Below are positions 17,529 to 26,377 of a stretch of DNA of 64,000 bases, piece by piece. The position numbers and the translations under genes were made by a program. Numbering within the stretch: the stretch's first letter is position 1; every line of letters starts with the position of its first letter. The DNA comes from Odoribacter laneus YIT 12061 (lineage in GTDB: Bacteria; Bacteroidota; Bacteroidia; Bacteroidales; Marinifilaceae): the NCBI RefSeq assembly GCF_000243215.1, contig NZ_JH594596.1:702871-766870 (forward strand). The letters run 5' to 3'. The notes beneath the pieces were generated by a model that was not told the origin of the DNA, ran no database searches, and saw only the letters and a program-made list of their open reading frames with translations.

Positions 17529-17873
17529 ATGGAAAACTATATAAAGAAAGCGGCGGATGCTTTTCTTGTGGAGCGTCCGTACGGTATGCGTGTGGATTAC
17601 AGGAAGAAAGGTTTCGTCCTGTTTAACCGCAACCTCAATGTGTTGGGAAATGCGGAACAGGCCCGTCTGGAGGAACTGCCTCTGGAGCTGTTCAATGTGG
17701 AGGAGATACCATTAGCGGGTGAAATTGTGGAGGAACACGCCGGATTTACCGATGTGTTCTTCTATACCGATTTGACCAATCCTTATGCCGGAAATGTGCT
17801 GAACCTGCAAAAACTGAAAGCCTATAACCAGTTTATGTTCCCACTGGCAATGGTGCTGAATCGTGAGTTGTAA
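17529..17873 (+). CDS. small protein of unknown function, plus strand
   Basis: A 114-residue acidic protein starting MENYIKKAADAFLVERPYGM; it contains KKGFVLFNRNLNVLGN and FTDVFFYTDLTNPYAGNVLN. No domain is recognised and there is no signal or membrane segment. The start at 17529 is preferred over the longer frame from 17376, which would begin in hairpin element 1. It is the only ICE-type plus-strand gene in an otherwise minus-strand block, and is followed by the A+T-rich AbiH gene. Confidence 0.65.
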   Translation: MENYIKKAADAFLVERPYGMRVDYRKKGFVLFNRNLNVLGNAEQARLEELPLELFNVEEIPLAGEIVEEHAGFTDVFFYTDLTNPYAGNVLNLQKLKAYNQFMFPLAMVLNREL

Positions 17874-17928
17874 TGTATTATTTATTGAGATAGCAGATAC
17901 AAAATCAATATAAACTTCTCTTTTATAT

Positions 17929-18816
17929 ATGCATAGTTTATTCCCCGAATTTGAACGAATTGATCAGAATACACTTTTTGTTATAGGTAATGGGTTTGAT
18001 CTCGCCAGTGGTATCAAATCAAGTTATTATGATTTCAAGCAATGGCTGATATTGAATAAAAGAGATCAGCTAATCAACCTTATGGACATTTTTTTCAGTA
18101 ATCAACGGGAGATATGGGGGGATATTGAAAAAGCGCTTGGTGAATATGATGAGGATAGTATTCTTGAGTTCTGCAAGCCGGATGAAGAATTTGATTATGA
18201 TCATCCTACACGTTCGGTTGCTGCAATAGAAGATTCTCCTGATTGGATATTTAGGCCTGTATTGGATGAATTTATTGAGGCTTTTACCGAATGGGTGAAT
18301 AGTATTGATATAACTGTAGCAGATAAAGTCCTCGATTTACCATCATGTAGTAAATACCTGACATTCAACTATACAGAAACTTTAGAAAAAATATATGGGA
18401 TTCCACAATTAAATATTTTACACATCCATGGTTCTCGTCTTTCTGAAAATAATTATATCATTGGGCATGATAATCCAAGAGATACGGATGAGGTATATAA
18501 TGATGAAGGGGAGTATATTTTTGTTCAAGATACGTGGAGTAAAATAATAGCATGGATGAATGAGCTTGTGAAGAATTGTAAATATATCATAAATGCAAAT
18601 CAGGATTTTTTCAAGGGGTTGTCTAATATAGAACGAGTTGTTGTTTATGGTCATTCATTTTATGAAATTGATTGGCCTTATATGAGCGAGATTGTTAAAC
18701 AAATTGGGAAAGACAAGCCCTGGATAATATCATATCATGAAAATAAAGATTTGATTCAAATAGACTCTTTTATAAAGGCACATGAATTGAAAAAGGTTAC
18801 AAAATTCTTGTGGTAA
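17929..18816 (+). CDS. AbiH-family abortive infection protein (copy 2)
   Basis: A 295-residue AbiH protein. LFVIGNGFDLASGIKSSYYD is the N-terminal hallmark; LTFNYTETLEKIYGI, ILHIHGSR and IIGHDNPRD are the central motifs, and VVYGHSFYEIDWPYM lies near the C-terminus. It differs strongly from the AbiH at 1902-2879, so the two were acquired separately. The low G+C content contrasts with both neighbours. It is closed by a strong terminator just downstream. Confidence 0.9.
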   Translation: MHSLFPEFERIDQNTLFVIGNGFDLASGIKSSYYDFKQWLILNKRDQLINLMDIFFSNQREIWGDIEKALGEYDEDSILEFCKPDEEFDYDHPTRSVAAIEDSPDWIFRPVLDEFIEAFTEWVNSIDITVADKVLDLPSCSKYLTFNYTETLEKIYGIPQLNILHIHGSRLSENNYIIGHDNPRDTDEVYNDEGEYIFVQDTWSKIIAWMNELVKNCKYIINANQDFFKGLSNIERVVVYGHSFYEIDWPYMSEIVKQIGKDKPWIISYHENKDLIQIDSFIKAHELKKVTKFLW

Positions 18817-18819
18817 ATC

Positions 18820-18870
18820 AAGAGGCTGCGTCGGTTAAAAAATCTAAATGACACAGCCTCTTATTTTATA
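18820..18870. terminator. terminator between AbiH copy 2 and the minus-strand operon
   Basis: AAGAGGCTGCGTC (18820-18832) pairs with GACACAGCCTCTT (18850-18862) with one G-T pair, followed by TATTTTAT. It lies 3 bases after the AbiH stop and overlaps the end of the convergent gene. Confidence 0.75.
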
Positions 18871-19183
18871 ATACAATTTCATCTATAATCTCATTCCCTG
18901 TTATTTCGCCTTTTAAAAAGGAGAACAGCCGCTGGAAAAAGAACGGAGCATGGTCTGTTTCCAGCTGTGAGCTTTCTCCGTTCCGTGTAGCGCATATGGC
19001 AAACCGTCCCAGTCCGAAACTTTCCGGTGGCGGTACGATGTGGAATGACAGGTTTTCCGTACCGTTGATGTGAATACCTCCACGATAGGTATAGAAAGTT
19101 TTTGCGGTTCTCCTGTCCGTGTCAATGTTCACACGGCTGTAGCCGTAGCGTTTCAGTTCTTGTATGATTTCCTTCTTTTTCAT
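18866..19183 (-). CDS. small protein of unknown function, last gene of operon 2
   Basis: A 105-residue protein. Its N-terminus (KKKEIIQELKRYGYSRVNID) looks like a short helical DNA- or protein-contact segment; the middle (TFYTYRGGIHINGTENLSFH) is beta-rich. No family is recognised. The start overlaps the end of the J-domain gene by 4 bases (ATGA-type overlap), so it is translated from the same message. Confidence 0.65.
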   Translation of the reverse strand: MKKKEIIQELKRYGYSRVNIDTDRRTAKTFYTYRGGIHINGTENLSFHIVPPPESFGLGRFAICATRNGESSQLETDHAPFFFQRLFSFLKGEITGNEIIDEIVL

Positions 19184-20253
19184 GGTTGTTGCAGTTGGAT
19201 TTGATTTGAATGGTTCATGTATTTTATCGCCTTCATCTTTTGGGATATACTTTGCTCTGATACCCAGACCCGGTATGCCCGGCTGTATTCCTCTCGTTCC
19301 TGTTCTAAAAGGTTTTCCGTTTCAGGCGTATAGCCAAGGAACTCGATATAGCCTCCATTATACCCCGTCAGTCGGCACCGTATGCCGGCTTCCGAGAGTT
19401 TGTCCATCCGTTTCTGTGCGTTTCTGGCACTGGAATACTGCTTCGGCCAAAAATAGTGTTCTCCCGTAGAGCCGTAGGCATCCTCTCCGAGAATCAGTTT
19501 TCCGGGAAACCTGAGGCTGGCAATGAAGTCAAAGCGTGCTTTGCCCAATGCCTGCCGCAGAGCCTTGTGTGCCGGACCTTCCGGATGCTTGAACGCTTGC
19601 GCTTTGTTTTGGCTCTTGAGTCCGGGCAGTTCCACTTTGTACGGCTGTCTGTAACTGCCTATCCCTAACGTGAGGTAGAAGTTGGTGTGGAAATAATCGG
19701 TCATCGGGTCGCTGTCATCGAAGTTGTACGACATGACGAAATCGCAGATATTCTGCATGACCTCTTTGGCCCGGTCTGTCAGGGTCTTGTCAGACGAGAT
19801 GTTGTAGTGGTTGACATCACCATGGACCTTTCCGGATTCTTTGGTGAACGCCTCGAAATCCGCTTTCATCAGCCGGATGTGGATGGAGTGGTAATTCTCG
19901 CGCCTGACCGAGAACCTGTATCCCGGATAGGTATCCTTGAGCCATGCACGTAGCGGTTCCACAATCTCCGGTGCGTGCTGTCCCTTGTAATTGCGGCCTT
20001 TCCAGCGGTATTCATTATATACATATTCGGTGTATTCTTTTGCTGTGGCTCCCGAATGGTCATATTCATATCCGGTTGAAGTCGCAGATATATCCGGTTT
20101 GTCTTTCCAAATGTCGAAAAGTCTTTCAAACTCGGTATTCACCCGTTGCATGATTGCTGTGTCACCACCCTTGTCCGGGTGGTGCTGCAATGCCAGCCGG
20201 CGGTATTCTTTCTTCAAGTCCGCCAGCGAATGTATGTTCTGAAAATAGGTCAT
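19180..20253 (-). CDS. J-domain protein of the conjugative element
   Basis: A 357-residue protein with an N-terminal J domain: LADLKKEYRRLALQHHPDKG, with the HPD motif at about residues 25-27 that stimulates Hsp70 ATPase. The remainder is not a DnaJ (no Gly/Phe region or zinc finger). It has YNEYRWKGRNYKGQHAPEIV, a block of Tyr and His, and FWPKQYSSARNAQKRMDKL near the C-terminus, with the look of the polyvalent-protein-associated domains of mobile elements. It may direct the host DnaK to a protein of incoming DNA; this is inference. Confidence 0.75.
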   Translation of the reverse strand: MTYFQNIHSLADLKKEYRRLALQHHPDKGGDTAIMQRVNTEFERLFDIWKDKPDISATSTGYEYDHSGATAKEYTEYVYNEYRWKGRNYKGQHAPEIVEPLRAWLKDTYPGYRFSVRRENYHSIHIRLMKADFEAFTKESGKVHGDVNHYNISSDKTLTDRAKEVMQNICDFVMSYNFDDSDPMTDYFHTNFYLTLGIGSYRQPYKVELPGLKSQNKAQAFKHPEGPAHKALRQALGKARFDFIASLRFPGKLILGEDAYGSTGEHYFWPKQYSSARNAQKRMDKLSEAGIRCRLTGYNGGYIEFLGYTPETENLLEQEREEYSRAYRVWVSEQSISQKMKAIKYMNHSNQIQLQQP

Positions 20254-20265
20254 GGCTGTTGTCTG

Positions 20266-20574
20266 TTATGCCCCCTGCGAGGCGGTTGATGACATATTCC
20301 TTGTGGTCGAGGTCGAATTCCTGTTCCTGTTTCTGAAGCGTCGTCCGTCGTATATCAAGACGGCCCGCTCCACCAGAAGCCTGCGGCTGTCTTCCGAGAG
20401 TTCCAGATAGAACCGTTCCGCTGCACCGAATGTGCCCTTGTCCGTCGCCACGCACCATTTTTCCCAAAAATGCGGATACATGTTGCCATAGACGGCTTTG
20501 CATTCTTCCTCACTCCAGGCGTTCCACATATAGAAGAAGAAACTGGAGACTGCGTTTTCTGCCTGTAAATACAT
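20266..20574 (-). CDS. small protein of unknown function
   Basis: A 102-residue protein rich in aromatic residues at its N-terminus (SFFFYMWNAWSEEECKAVYG) and with an Arg/Asn/Ser-rich tail (RRFRNRNRNSTSTTRNMSST). I recognise no family. It lies between the J-domain gene (12 bases) and the next upstream gene (11 bases) in operon 2. Confidence 0.6.
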   Translation of the reverse strand: MYLQAENAVSSFFFYMWNAWSEEECKAVYGNMYPHFWEKWCVATDKGTFGAAERFYLELSEDSRRLLVERAVLIYDGRRFRNRNRNSTSTTRNMSSTASQGA

Positions 20575-20585
20575 ATCCTGCTCTT

Positions 20586-21170
20586 TTAAGATTTGACATG
20601 ACGGGGTGTTTCCAATTCCAATTTCGCGGCTTCGTATATTTCACGGAGCCAGTCGATGTTGCTTGCACCGAGTTCAAACGGTCCGTAGCATTCCACTTCG
20701 TCACCGCTTTCTTTCTCTTCGGCAATGACGGTCAGGCTGCTTGCCGTTATCCGGACACCCGTGACCCGGCATTCATACGGGTCTCCGTTTTTCCCGAACC
20801 AGACTATCCATACTGGATCATCTTCCCTGTCCGTAAAGGCCAGTTCCGTCAGTGAGTACGCCTGAAGCAACTGCCGTATCGCTTCGATGATGTCATTGCG
20901 CAGTTCCTCAATCCGGTCGCTGAAATCCATTGCGGTGTATTTCACCCGGGCTTTCCTGCCTGTTTCCTTGATCGAGAGTATCAGCGATTCGGGATGGATG
21001 CCGAAGTTCCAGTCCGTCACCTCTTCCTCATTACATGTCGTGTGGATATTGCCGCCCAATACCAGACCGCAGTCTTCCTCTACCACTCTTTTTGCTTCTT
21101 CGCAGCTTCCTGCCGCTACCGTGTAAGTACCCTCGAAGGCGTATCTTACTCTTACTTTGTATCTTGCCAT
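20586..21170 (-). CDS. protein of unknown function, operon 2
   Basis: A 194-residue protein. The start at 21170 (MARYKVRVRYAFEGTYTVAA) is preferred over an in-frame ATG at 21239 that would lie inside the upstream gene. The first 60 residues look like a small beta domain; a helix with DRIEELRNDIIEAIRQLLQA follows, then VWIVWFGKNGDPYECRVTGV. No catalytic motif is recognised. It is acidic, as are several anti-restriction proteins, but that alone does not assign a role. Confidence 0.65.
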   Translation of the reverse strand: MARYKVRVRYAFEGTYTVAAGSCEEAKRVVEEDCGLVLGGNIHTTCNEEEVTDWNFGIHPESLILSIKETGRKARVKYTAMDFSDRIEELRNDIIEAIRQLLQAYSLTELAFTDREDDPVWIVWFGKNGDPYECRVTGVRITASSLTVIAEEKESGDEVECYGPFELGASNIDWLREIYEAAKLELETPRHVKS

Positions 21171-21195
21171 AATTCCTATAATTGGGTTGTTGATA

Positions 21196-22158
21196 TTATA
21201 TGTTTGATTGCTGTTCCTTCTTCCCGTACGAAGAGACAAGGCTTATCCTCTCACCGAAGAAAGAATCGTCCACTCCATACACATGTCCGATGGAATAGTC
21301 ATACTTGTTCCGTTCCTCGTCCAGACGGAGACGGAAACCATGGTAGCCGTTGATTTCCAATTTCAACCTGACATCCTGTTTCAACTCCATTTCAAGCAGG
21401 CTGCCACCGCCGTAAGCGGAACTGAAAAGCCCGCAGCAGTTGCCTTTAGGAATAACAACTTCACCCGGTGAGAATCCGGATTCGTACAGTTCTTTCAGAT
21501 TTACCCTGCCGGTATAGGTCAACAGGTTGGCACCGCAACAGGAGTTGATGAGTTCTTGGTAGAATTGTTCATAGGATACCTGTTCCTTGCCGTTCCTTCC
21601 TTTGCGGTTCGGGAAGCGTCCGTAAACCTTGCAACCATGCTCCGTCAGGAGCTTCTTCACGCTTGCCGGATTGAGGTTCAGCGCGTCTACCATATCCCCG
21701 AAGTAGCTTTCTTCATACCGGTAGCCGCCCTGTGACTCAAACCAGTCGGAGTTGATGCAGTCATAATTGGAAAGCATCTCCACACGGACAGGGATGTCAT
21801 CCGTATTCTTTATCAGTTCCGAAAGGACATCCGAATCGTTGCGACCGTATATCTCATCGCGTATTTCATCTTCGTGTTCTTCAAAGAAGGCTTCCACCGT
21901 CTTTTCATCAACATGGAAGCATGCGGTACATTCCGCCTTCAGTCTTGTGACGATTTTACGAACTGCTTCCCATTCGCTATCTCTGTACCATTCATCTGCC
22001 TTTTCCCACAATTTTTCTTGGCTTTTACTTGCAAGGCATTCATGGATCAGGTCGAGACGATTGTCAAGGTTGTCGTTATAATCCGTCCACACCAGCGTGT
22101 AGGATTCGTCCATGAGGGACTTGACGAGTTCCATTGTCAGTTTTTTCTGTTCTTTCAT
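21196..22158 (-). CDS. protein of unknown function, operon 2
   Basis: A 320-residue acidic protein. Visible segments: YTLVWTDYNDNLDNRLDLIH at the start, a Trp/Glu-rich helical part, RVEMLSNYDCINSDWFESQG, KKLLTEHGCKVYGRFPNRKG and a C-terminal beta part with LKLEINGYHGFRLRLDEERN. Several Cys residues (NSCCGANLL, KGNCCGLF) may be structural. No domain is recognised. It is conserved-looking and intact, and codon use matches the rest of the ICE. Confidence 0.65.
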   Translation of the reverse strand: MKEQKKLTMELVKSLMDESYTLVWTDYNDNLDNRLDLIHECLASKSQEKLWEKADEWYRDSEWEAVRKIVTRLKAECTACFHVDEKTVEAFFEEHEDEIRDEIYGRNDSDVLSELIKNTDDIPVRVEMLSNYDCINSDWFESQGGYRYEESYFGDMVDALNLNPASVKKLLTEHGCKVYGRFPNRKGRNGKEQVSYEQFYQELINSCCGANLLTYTGRVNLKELYESGFSPGEVVIPKGNCCGLFSSAYGGGSLLEMELKQDVRLKLEINGYHGFRLRLDEERNKYDYSIGHVYGVDDSFFGERISLVSSYGKKEQQSNI

Positions 22159-22163
22159 TTTCG

Positions 22164-22286
22164 TTACCTGTGTACGGCAGGATTCTGTTTCCCGTACATG
22201 TGGTTATAAATGCAGAGAGCGACCTTGCGGCCGCTCCCTTGCTATCCGTTTTCTTTCATGAATTTTTCGTATTTCTCTTTTTCCAT
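22164..22286 (-). pseudogene. very small gene split by a TAG, with a strong ribosome-binding site
   Basis: On the minus strand, AAAGGAGG precedes ATG (22286) by a few bases, a good Shine-Dalgarno that is unusual in this phylum. The frame reads MEKEKYEKFMKENG, then TAG (22244-22242), then QGSGRKVALCIYNHMYGKQN and five more residues to a TAA at 22164. It may be a 40-codon gene with a nonsense codon, a 14-residue leader peptide, or chance. It lies between two operon-2 genes. Confidence 0.35.
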
Positions 22287-22298
22287 GTTGTCCTCCTT

Positions 22299-22613
22299 TC
22301 AGTTTAAGAATTCCGTTTCTTTCCCGTTGTCTTTTGCGGCCAGGACACCGAAGGGCAAGTCCAGTATCCTGTGGCTGAAACACATCGTGGAGTTGTAGTC
22401 CGTACGTTGCCAGAGTATAAAGCGGTCTTCGGCGAACGACCACCTGAAATAGCCTGACAGGGAGCCGAACCGGGGGTTGACATTCCTTCTGATGAGGAAA
22501 CGGTTTACATCCACGATATGTCCTGCCGTCAGTATGATGTTCAGAATCTCGACGAATGCCAGCTGTGAATACGGGTCAATGGGCATGACAGGTCCTTTGA
22601 AGTTGATTTCCAT
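22299..22613 (-). CDS. small protein of unknown function, operon 2
   Basis: A 104-residue protein beginning MEINFKGPVMPIDPYSQLAF, with GHIVDVNRFLIRRNVNPRFG and YFRWSFAEDRFILWQRTDYN. No family recognised. It starts 11 bases after the ArdA-like gene and is therefore the second gene after hairpin element 2. Confidence 0.62.
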   Translation of the reverse strand: MEINFKGPVMPIDPYSQLAFVEILNIILTAGHIVDVNRFLIRRNVNPRFGSLSGYFRWSFAEDRFILWQRTDYNSTMCFSHRILDLPFGVLAAKDNGKETEFLN

Positions 22614-22624
22614 ATTTTTCCCAT

Positions 22625-23119
22625 TTAATTGTAATTATCATCAAATATCTCGTAATGGAAGGGAAGCATGTCGCAATAGCTGCTTGATATGCCTGTATAT
22701 ATCAGCGTATCTTCTGCCAAGTCAGCAGTGTCCTCTTCCTTCTCGGCAACGGCATCTCCGTACAGGTCATGATAGTGCGAGACAATCATGTGCGGATCAT
22801 CCGTACTGATGTCATAGCCGTAATTCCTGCTCCAGGCCATGAAGAATTCGGTTTCTTCCTCTTCGAGCCTTTCAAGGGCATCCCTGATTTCGAAGAAGTT
22901 TGGGCAGAGCCATTCACGGCTGACCAGTATGTCAGGGATGTTCTCCCATTTGGAATACCGGTATTGCGGTTCTTCCTCGCCGGGGAACAGGTCGGAGCAG
23001 GCACACAGGAATTCGCCCATGTCACTGTAGTCAGACATGTGCAGCCAGTAGTCCCTGTAATTCTTTATATCAATGAGATGCTGTGTTGTCACGGCAATCT
23101 CTGCATTGTTTAGATTCAT
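22625..23119 (-). CDS. ardA: ArdA-like antirestriction protein
   Basis: A 164-residue, very acidic protein that resembles ArdA, the DNA mimic that blocks type I restriction enzymes. WLHMSDYSDMGEFLCACSDL, then GEEEPQYRYSKWENIPD and EWLCPNFFEIRDALERLEEE match the ArdA pattern; IVSHYHDLYGDAV is the late Phe/Tyr-x-x-x-Tyr-G element. It is the first gene after hairpin element 2 (start codon 17 bases from the hairpin base). Early expression of ArdA in a new host is a known trait of plasmid leading regions. ArdA proteins are usually near 165-170 residues, which fits. Confidence 0.75.
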   Translation of the reverse strand: MNLNNAEIAVTTQHLIDIKNYRDYWLHMSDYSDMGEFLCACSDLFPGEEEPQYRYSKWENIPDILVSREWLCPNFFEIRDALERLEEEETEFFMAWSRNYGYDISTDDPHMIVSHYHDLYGDAVAEKEEDTADLAEDTLIYTGISSSYCDMLPFHYEIFDDNYN

Positions 23120-23136
23120 ATCCTTTTCATTATTAT

Positions 23137-23334
23137 GTATGCGAATGCCGGGGATTCCATTCCACCGACTTCAAGAAGGTGCCGTGTCCCGGCTGTGCAG
23201 GGTTTTTCGGGAAAATACCACAGCCGTGGCGAGGATGATTTTCCCGAAAACCGCTTGCGGCATGACCTTGCACGGCCAAGGAAGACACGGACTACCTTTG
23301 TCGGTGGGAATGGAACTCCCGGTTCTTTTCATAC
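23137..23334. promoter_or_regulatory. hairpin element 2 (candidate single-stranded-DNA promoter)
   Basis: Base stem GTATG (23137-23141) with CATAC (23330-23334), then CCGGG with CCCGG and TTCCATTCCACCGAC-type pairing with GTCGGTGGGAATGGAA; bubble with TTCAAGAAGGTG on the left and TACCTTTG (23293-23300) on the right; CCGTGTC with GACACGG; GCAGG with CCTTGC; and a perfect 13-bp apical stem TTTTCGGGAAAAT (23204-23216) with ATTTTCCCGAAAA (23238-23250) enclosing accaca-GCC-gt-GGC-gaggatg. TTG (23268-23270) to TACCTTTG is 22 bases. Confidence 0.82.
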
Positions 23335-23343
23335 GGTTCATAT

Positions 23344-26300
23344 TCAGTTTGCTATTCGCTGGCTTCCCCAGCTGATGTGTATTTTGCCTTCATGGTCCTG
23401 CGTGCGGACAAGCAGGCTGTCGATGACGGACATCGTAATGTCGAACTCCTCGAATATCTCGGACTGTTCCTTGACTTCTCCTGTCTTGATAAACTCGTTC
23501 AGCCGTTCCTTGGTCAGTACCAGTGCCATCAGGTTCTGTTCGACCGAGTCCTCATAGGTGACATAATGAACGTCCTTCATTTCTTTGGAATCGAGGCGGA
23601 TGAACCGGAAGTAGAACTGTTCCATGCGGGGAATGTTCCATTGCAGGGATTCCAGTATCACCTGATTGCAGGCAGGTATGTTCACCGAGCTGCTCAGGCT
23701 TTGCTGTGTGCATATCAATATGCCGTTGATGGTAGAGTCGAATTCCGTCACGATGTTTTGCCTCCTTTTGAATGCCACGTCTCCCTTGACCACAAATACC
23801 GGGCGGTCGGGAAAGCATTTGCGGAGATGGTTCTCGTAAAGGTCGAATGCGGCTATCGACGTGCAGCCGACAGCCACTTTTCCGGGTATCTTCCGCACCA
23901 GTTTCTCTATGTACTTTGTCTTGTTCGGAATCCCGTCTCCGGAGTAACCCTCTATCAGGTGTGGGACGGAACAGGCCTTGATAAGCAGTTTGATCTGCCG
24001 CATGAGCCGGAGTCCGGCATCCTTCTTCGCATCACCCGTACTGTTGTAATACAGCTCACAGATACGGCAGAATTCCTCGATGATGACACGGTAAACCTCA
24101 CGCTCTCCGTCCGACGGACTGACGGTATGGGTCTGTATCTTGTATTTTTCTCCTGCGAAATCCCTGAACTTGCGTGTGATGACCGTCTTGCCGATAAGTT
24201 CTGACAATTCCTCCTTGTTATAGACATCCTGGTTCTGCTTCTCGATGCCGAATACGGTGGCTTTTCCGGGACAGTGGCAGGCACGGAAGAGGACGTGCCC
24301 CCTGAAGGCCGGGAATGGACTGCCGTAATCCGTATTGTTCTCTTCCTCTATCTCACGTTCCTTGTTTTCGTGATAGACCTGCGGGCTCCAGCACACCATG
24401 TTCACCGAATTGTTGTAAAGCAGCTCGAACTGGCTGTACAGTTCCGCTATGTTGTTGCGCGTGGTCGTTCCGGTGTCAAGAATCTTATACTTGAGCCTTC
24501 TGAATATGCACAGGATGTTTCTTGTGCGCTGTGAAGTCGGATTCGTGATTTCGTCCGACTCGTCGAAAACAAGACACAGTTTCCGGGAAGTTTGTTTCAC
24601 GTAGCGCACCAGCCCTCTTCGCAGTTTGCCGAGCATGGAGGTTGAAACGACGAGGAACATGCCTTCGGGTACGTTTGTAAGGTCGCTCTCTGCCCGGATG
24701 ACACGGAACCGTTCCCTGTTTACCGACAGGAACGGAATCCAGGTCATGTTGGTGGCAATGGCCGGTGCAAGAATGATGGCATTCCTTACTTTTCGGAATT
24801 TGAGCAGGAATCTGGCCCGGTAATAGACAGCCGCGGTTTTGCCCGATCCCTGCTGCCAGTTCAGCAGGGCATAGCGTTTTTGAAGTACAAGGTTCAGGTC
24901 ATGCTTTTGCAGGGTTGTGAATTCACATGCCTCGCCGTCCTTGTTGATGAATGTGCTCCGGTCCAGATATTCCTTCAGATTGACGTCTTCTTCCATATCC
25001 GCAAACCGGAGGTTCTGCATTTCATACTGTTTCTGCTTCCGGCGTATCAGTTTCTCCGCCGCACGGATCTGAAGCCTGTTCCTTTCCGTTACGGTTTCCG
25101 GTACCGGAAGTTCAGCCCTCCCGAGAATGAGATTGTTGATGCTTGCAGCCTTGTGTGTGACTTTGTCAAGCAGACGGGGTGCGTATGGTTTGAGTTTGAA
25201 ACCGTAGGAGGTCTTCACCAGTGCCACTTCCTTGCGTGGTACTGAATGCTGGGAAGTGATGTACTTGCGGATGATTCCGAGTACCTTGCCTGTGGTCAGT
25301 TTTTTACGTTCCCAGTCTTTGACCTGCTGGTTCGTGGCATTTTCCGGTGGTTTTTGGTTGCGGAACTTGGATACAAGTGCCTCTGCCTTCTCAATGTGCC
25401 TGTTCAGTACGGCATGGGCTTTCAGCTCATACATATACTTGGAGAGCCTGTATTCGAACGCTTCCAGTTCCTCGCGGTCTATCCGGTTGGTTTCCCGCAT
25501 GAGGTCAATCCGGATTCTCTGCTTCATCACCCTTGTCTTCCTGACGCGGTCTTTCAACTCTTCCATCGGAATGAACTCGTCCGCATTGTAGGGTTGCATT
25601 TCGATGTGGCGTGACCTGCGCAGGAATACCATGACTTTCGTGCTGAAGTTATGTACTCCCATGGAATCGAAAGCATCCGGATTCAGTTTGGTCTGGCCGA
25701 CAAAGGAAAAACTGCTGTTGATATTGGCAACACGTGTCTTCTCCCAAAATTCACTCTGCATGAATGACACGGGTACGATGACCATCAGGAATCCTGCCGG
25801 ATTGAGCACGTCGTATGCTTTATCCATATAATATTCCTGTGAAAGTTTACAGTCAAATTTCAGGTTGAATGGCGGGTTGCCGATGATTACGTCAAAACGT
25901 TGTTCCGGGCGGTACTGCTGTATGTCGCATTTTTCGATATGGGCTTCCGGATAGAGGTGTCTTGCAACGGTTACAGCTCTGCCGTCTATGTCAAAGCCGT
26001 AGCTGTTATGCAGGTTCGGCAGGTGGTTGAAGAAGTTGCCCATTCCACAACACATATCAAGCACCATTTCCGAAGAGGTCGGGGAAAGGACCTCCACCAT
26101 GCTCCGGCATAGCTCATGAGGGGTGAAAAACTGGCCCATCTCGAATTCTTTCTTGGCTTCCGCATATCTGTGATAGCTGGAAAAATCTGCCTGCTTGAGA
26201 TTGTGCAGTCCTCCGATACCTGTGTAGCAGTTGTAGATGCTCTCCTTCGGAATGAGGTCCTTGCCGGAATCGATGGCAAAAAGGATTTTCTCGTTCACCT

Positions 26301-26346
26301 CGGCACGCTTGTCCCGGGGAATCTGTTGGGGTATGATGGCATACAT
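23344..26346 (-). CDS. N6-adenine methyltransferase-helicase fusion
   Basis: A 1000-residue protein. The N-terminal part is a gamma-class methyltransferase: DMCCGMGNFFNHL (motif I, about residues 97-109) and IIGNPPFN (motif IV, residues 155-161). The C-terminal half is an SF2/SNF2 helicase: Walker A WQQGSGKT (497-504), Walker B LVFDESDEI (592-600), and the late motif NQVILESLQWNIPRMEQFYF. Similar fusions occur in many Bacteroidete conjugative elements and recall phage P1 DarB, which protects entering DNA from type I restriction. Protection of the ICE is a fair inference. It is the last gene of operon 3, behind an intergenic hairpin. Confidence 0.85.
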   Translation of the reverse strand: MYAIIPQQIPRDKRAEVNEKILFAIDSGKDLIPKESIYNCYTGIGGLHNLKQADFSSYHRYAEAKKEFEMGQFFTPHELCRSMVEVLSPTSSEMVLDMCCGMGNFFNHLPNLHNSYGFDIDGRAVTVARHLYPEAHIEKCDIQQYRPEQRFDVIIGNPPFNLKFDCKLSQEYYMDKAYDVLNPAGFLMVIVPVSFMQSEFWEKTRVANINSSFSFVGQTKLNPDAFDSMGVHNFSTKVMVFLRRSRHIEMQPYNADEFIPMEELKDRVRKTRVMKQRIRIDLMRETNRIDREELEAFEYRLSKYMYELKAHAVLNRHIEKAEALVSKFRNQKPPENATNQQVKDWERKKLTTGKVLGIIRKYITSQHSVPRKEVALVKTSYGFKLKPYAPRLLDKVTHKAASINNLILGRAELPVPETVTERNRLQIRAAEKLIRRKQKQYEMQNLRFADMEEDVNLKEYLDRSTFINKDGEACEFTTLQKHDLNLVLQKRYALLNWQQGSGKTAAVYYRARFLLKFRKVRNAIILAPAIATNMTWIPFLSVNRERFRVIRAESDLTNVPEGMFLVVSTSMLGKLRRGLVRYVKQTSRKLCLVFDESDEITNPTSQRTRNILCIFRRLKYKILDTGTTTRNNIAELYSQFELLYNNSVNMVCWSPQVYHENKEREIEEENNTDYGSPFPAFRGHVLFRACHCPGKATVFGIEKQNQDVYNKEELSELIGKTVITRKFRDFAGEKYKIQTHTVSPSDGEREVYRVIIEEFCRICELYYNSTGDAKKDAGLRLMRQIKLLIKACSVPHLIEGYSGDGIPNKTKYIEKLVRKIPGKVAVGCTSIAAFDLYENHLRKCFPDRPVFVVKGDVAFKRRQNIVTEFDSTINGILICTQQSLSSSVNIPACNQVILESLQWNIPRMEQFYFRFIRLDSKEMKDVHYVTYEDSVEQNLMALVLTKERLNEFIKTGEVKEQSEIFEEFDITMSVIDSLLVRTQDHEGKIHISWGSQRIAN

Positions 26347-26377
26347 GCTTTTACTTTTTGATGGTTAAAAACAGAAA

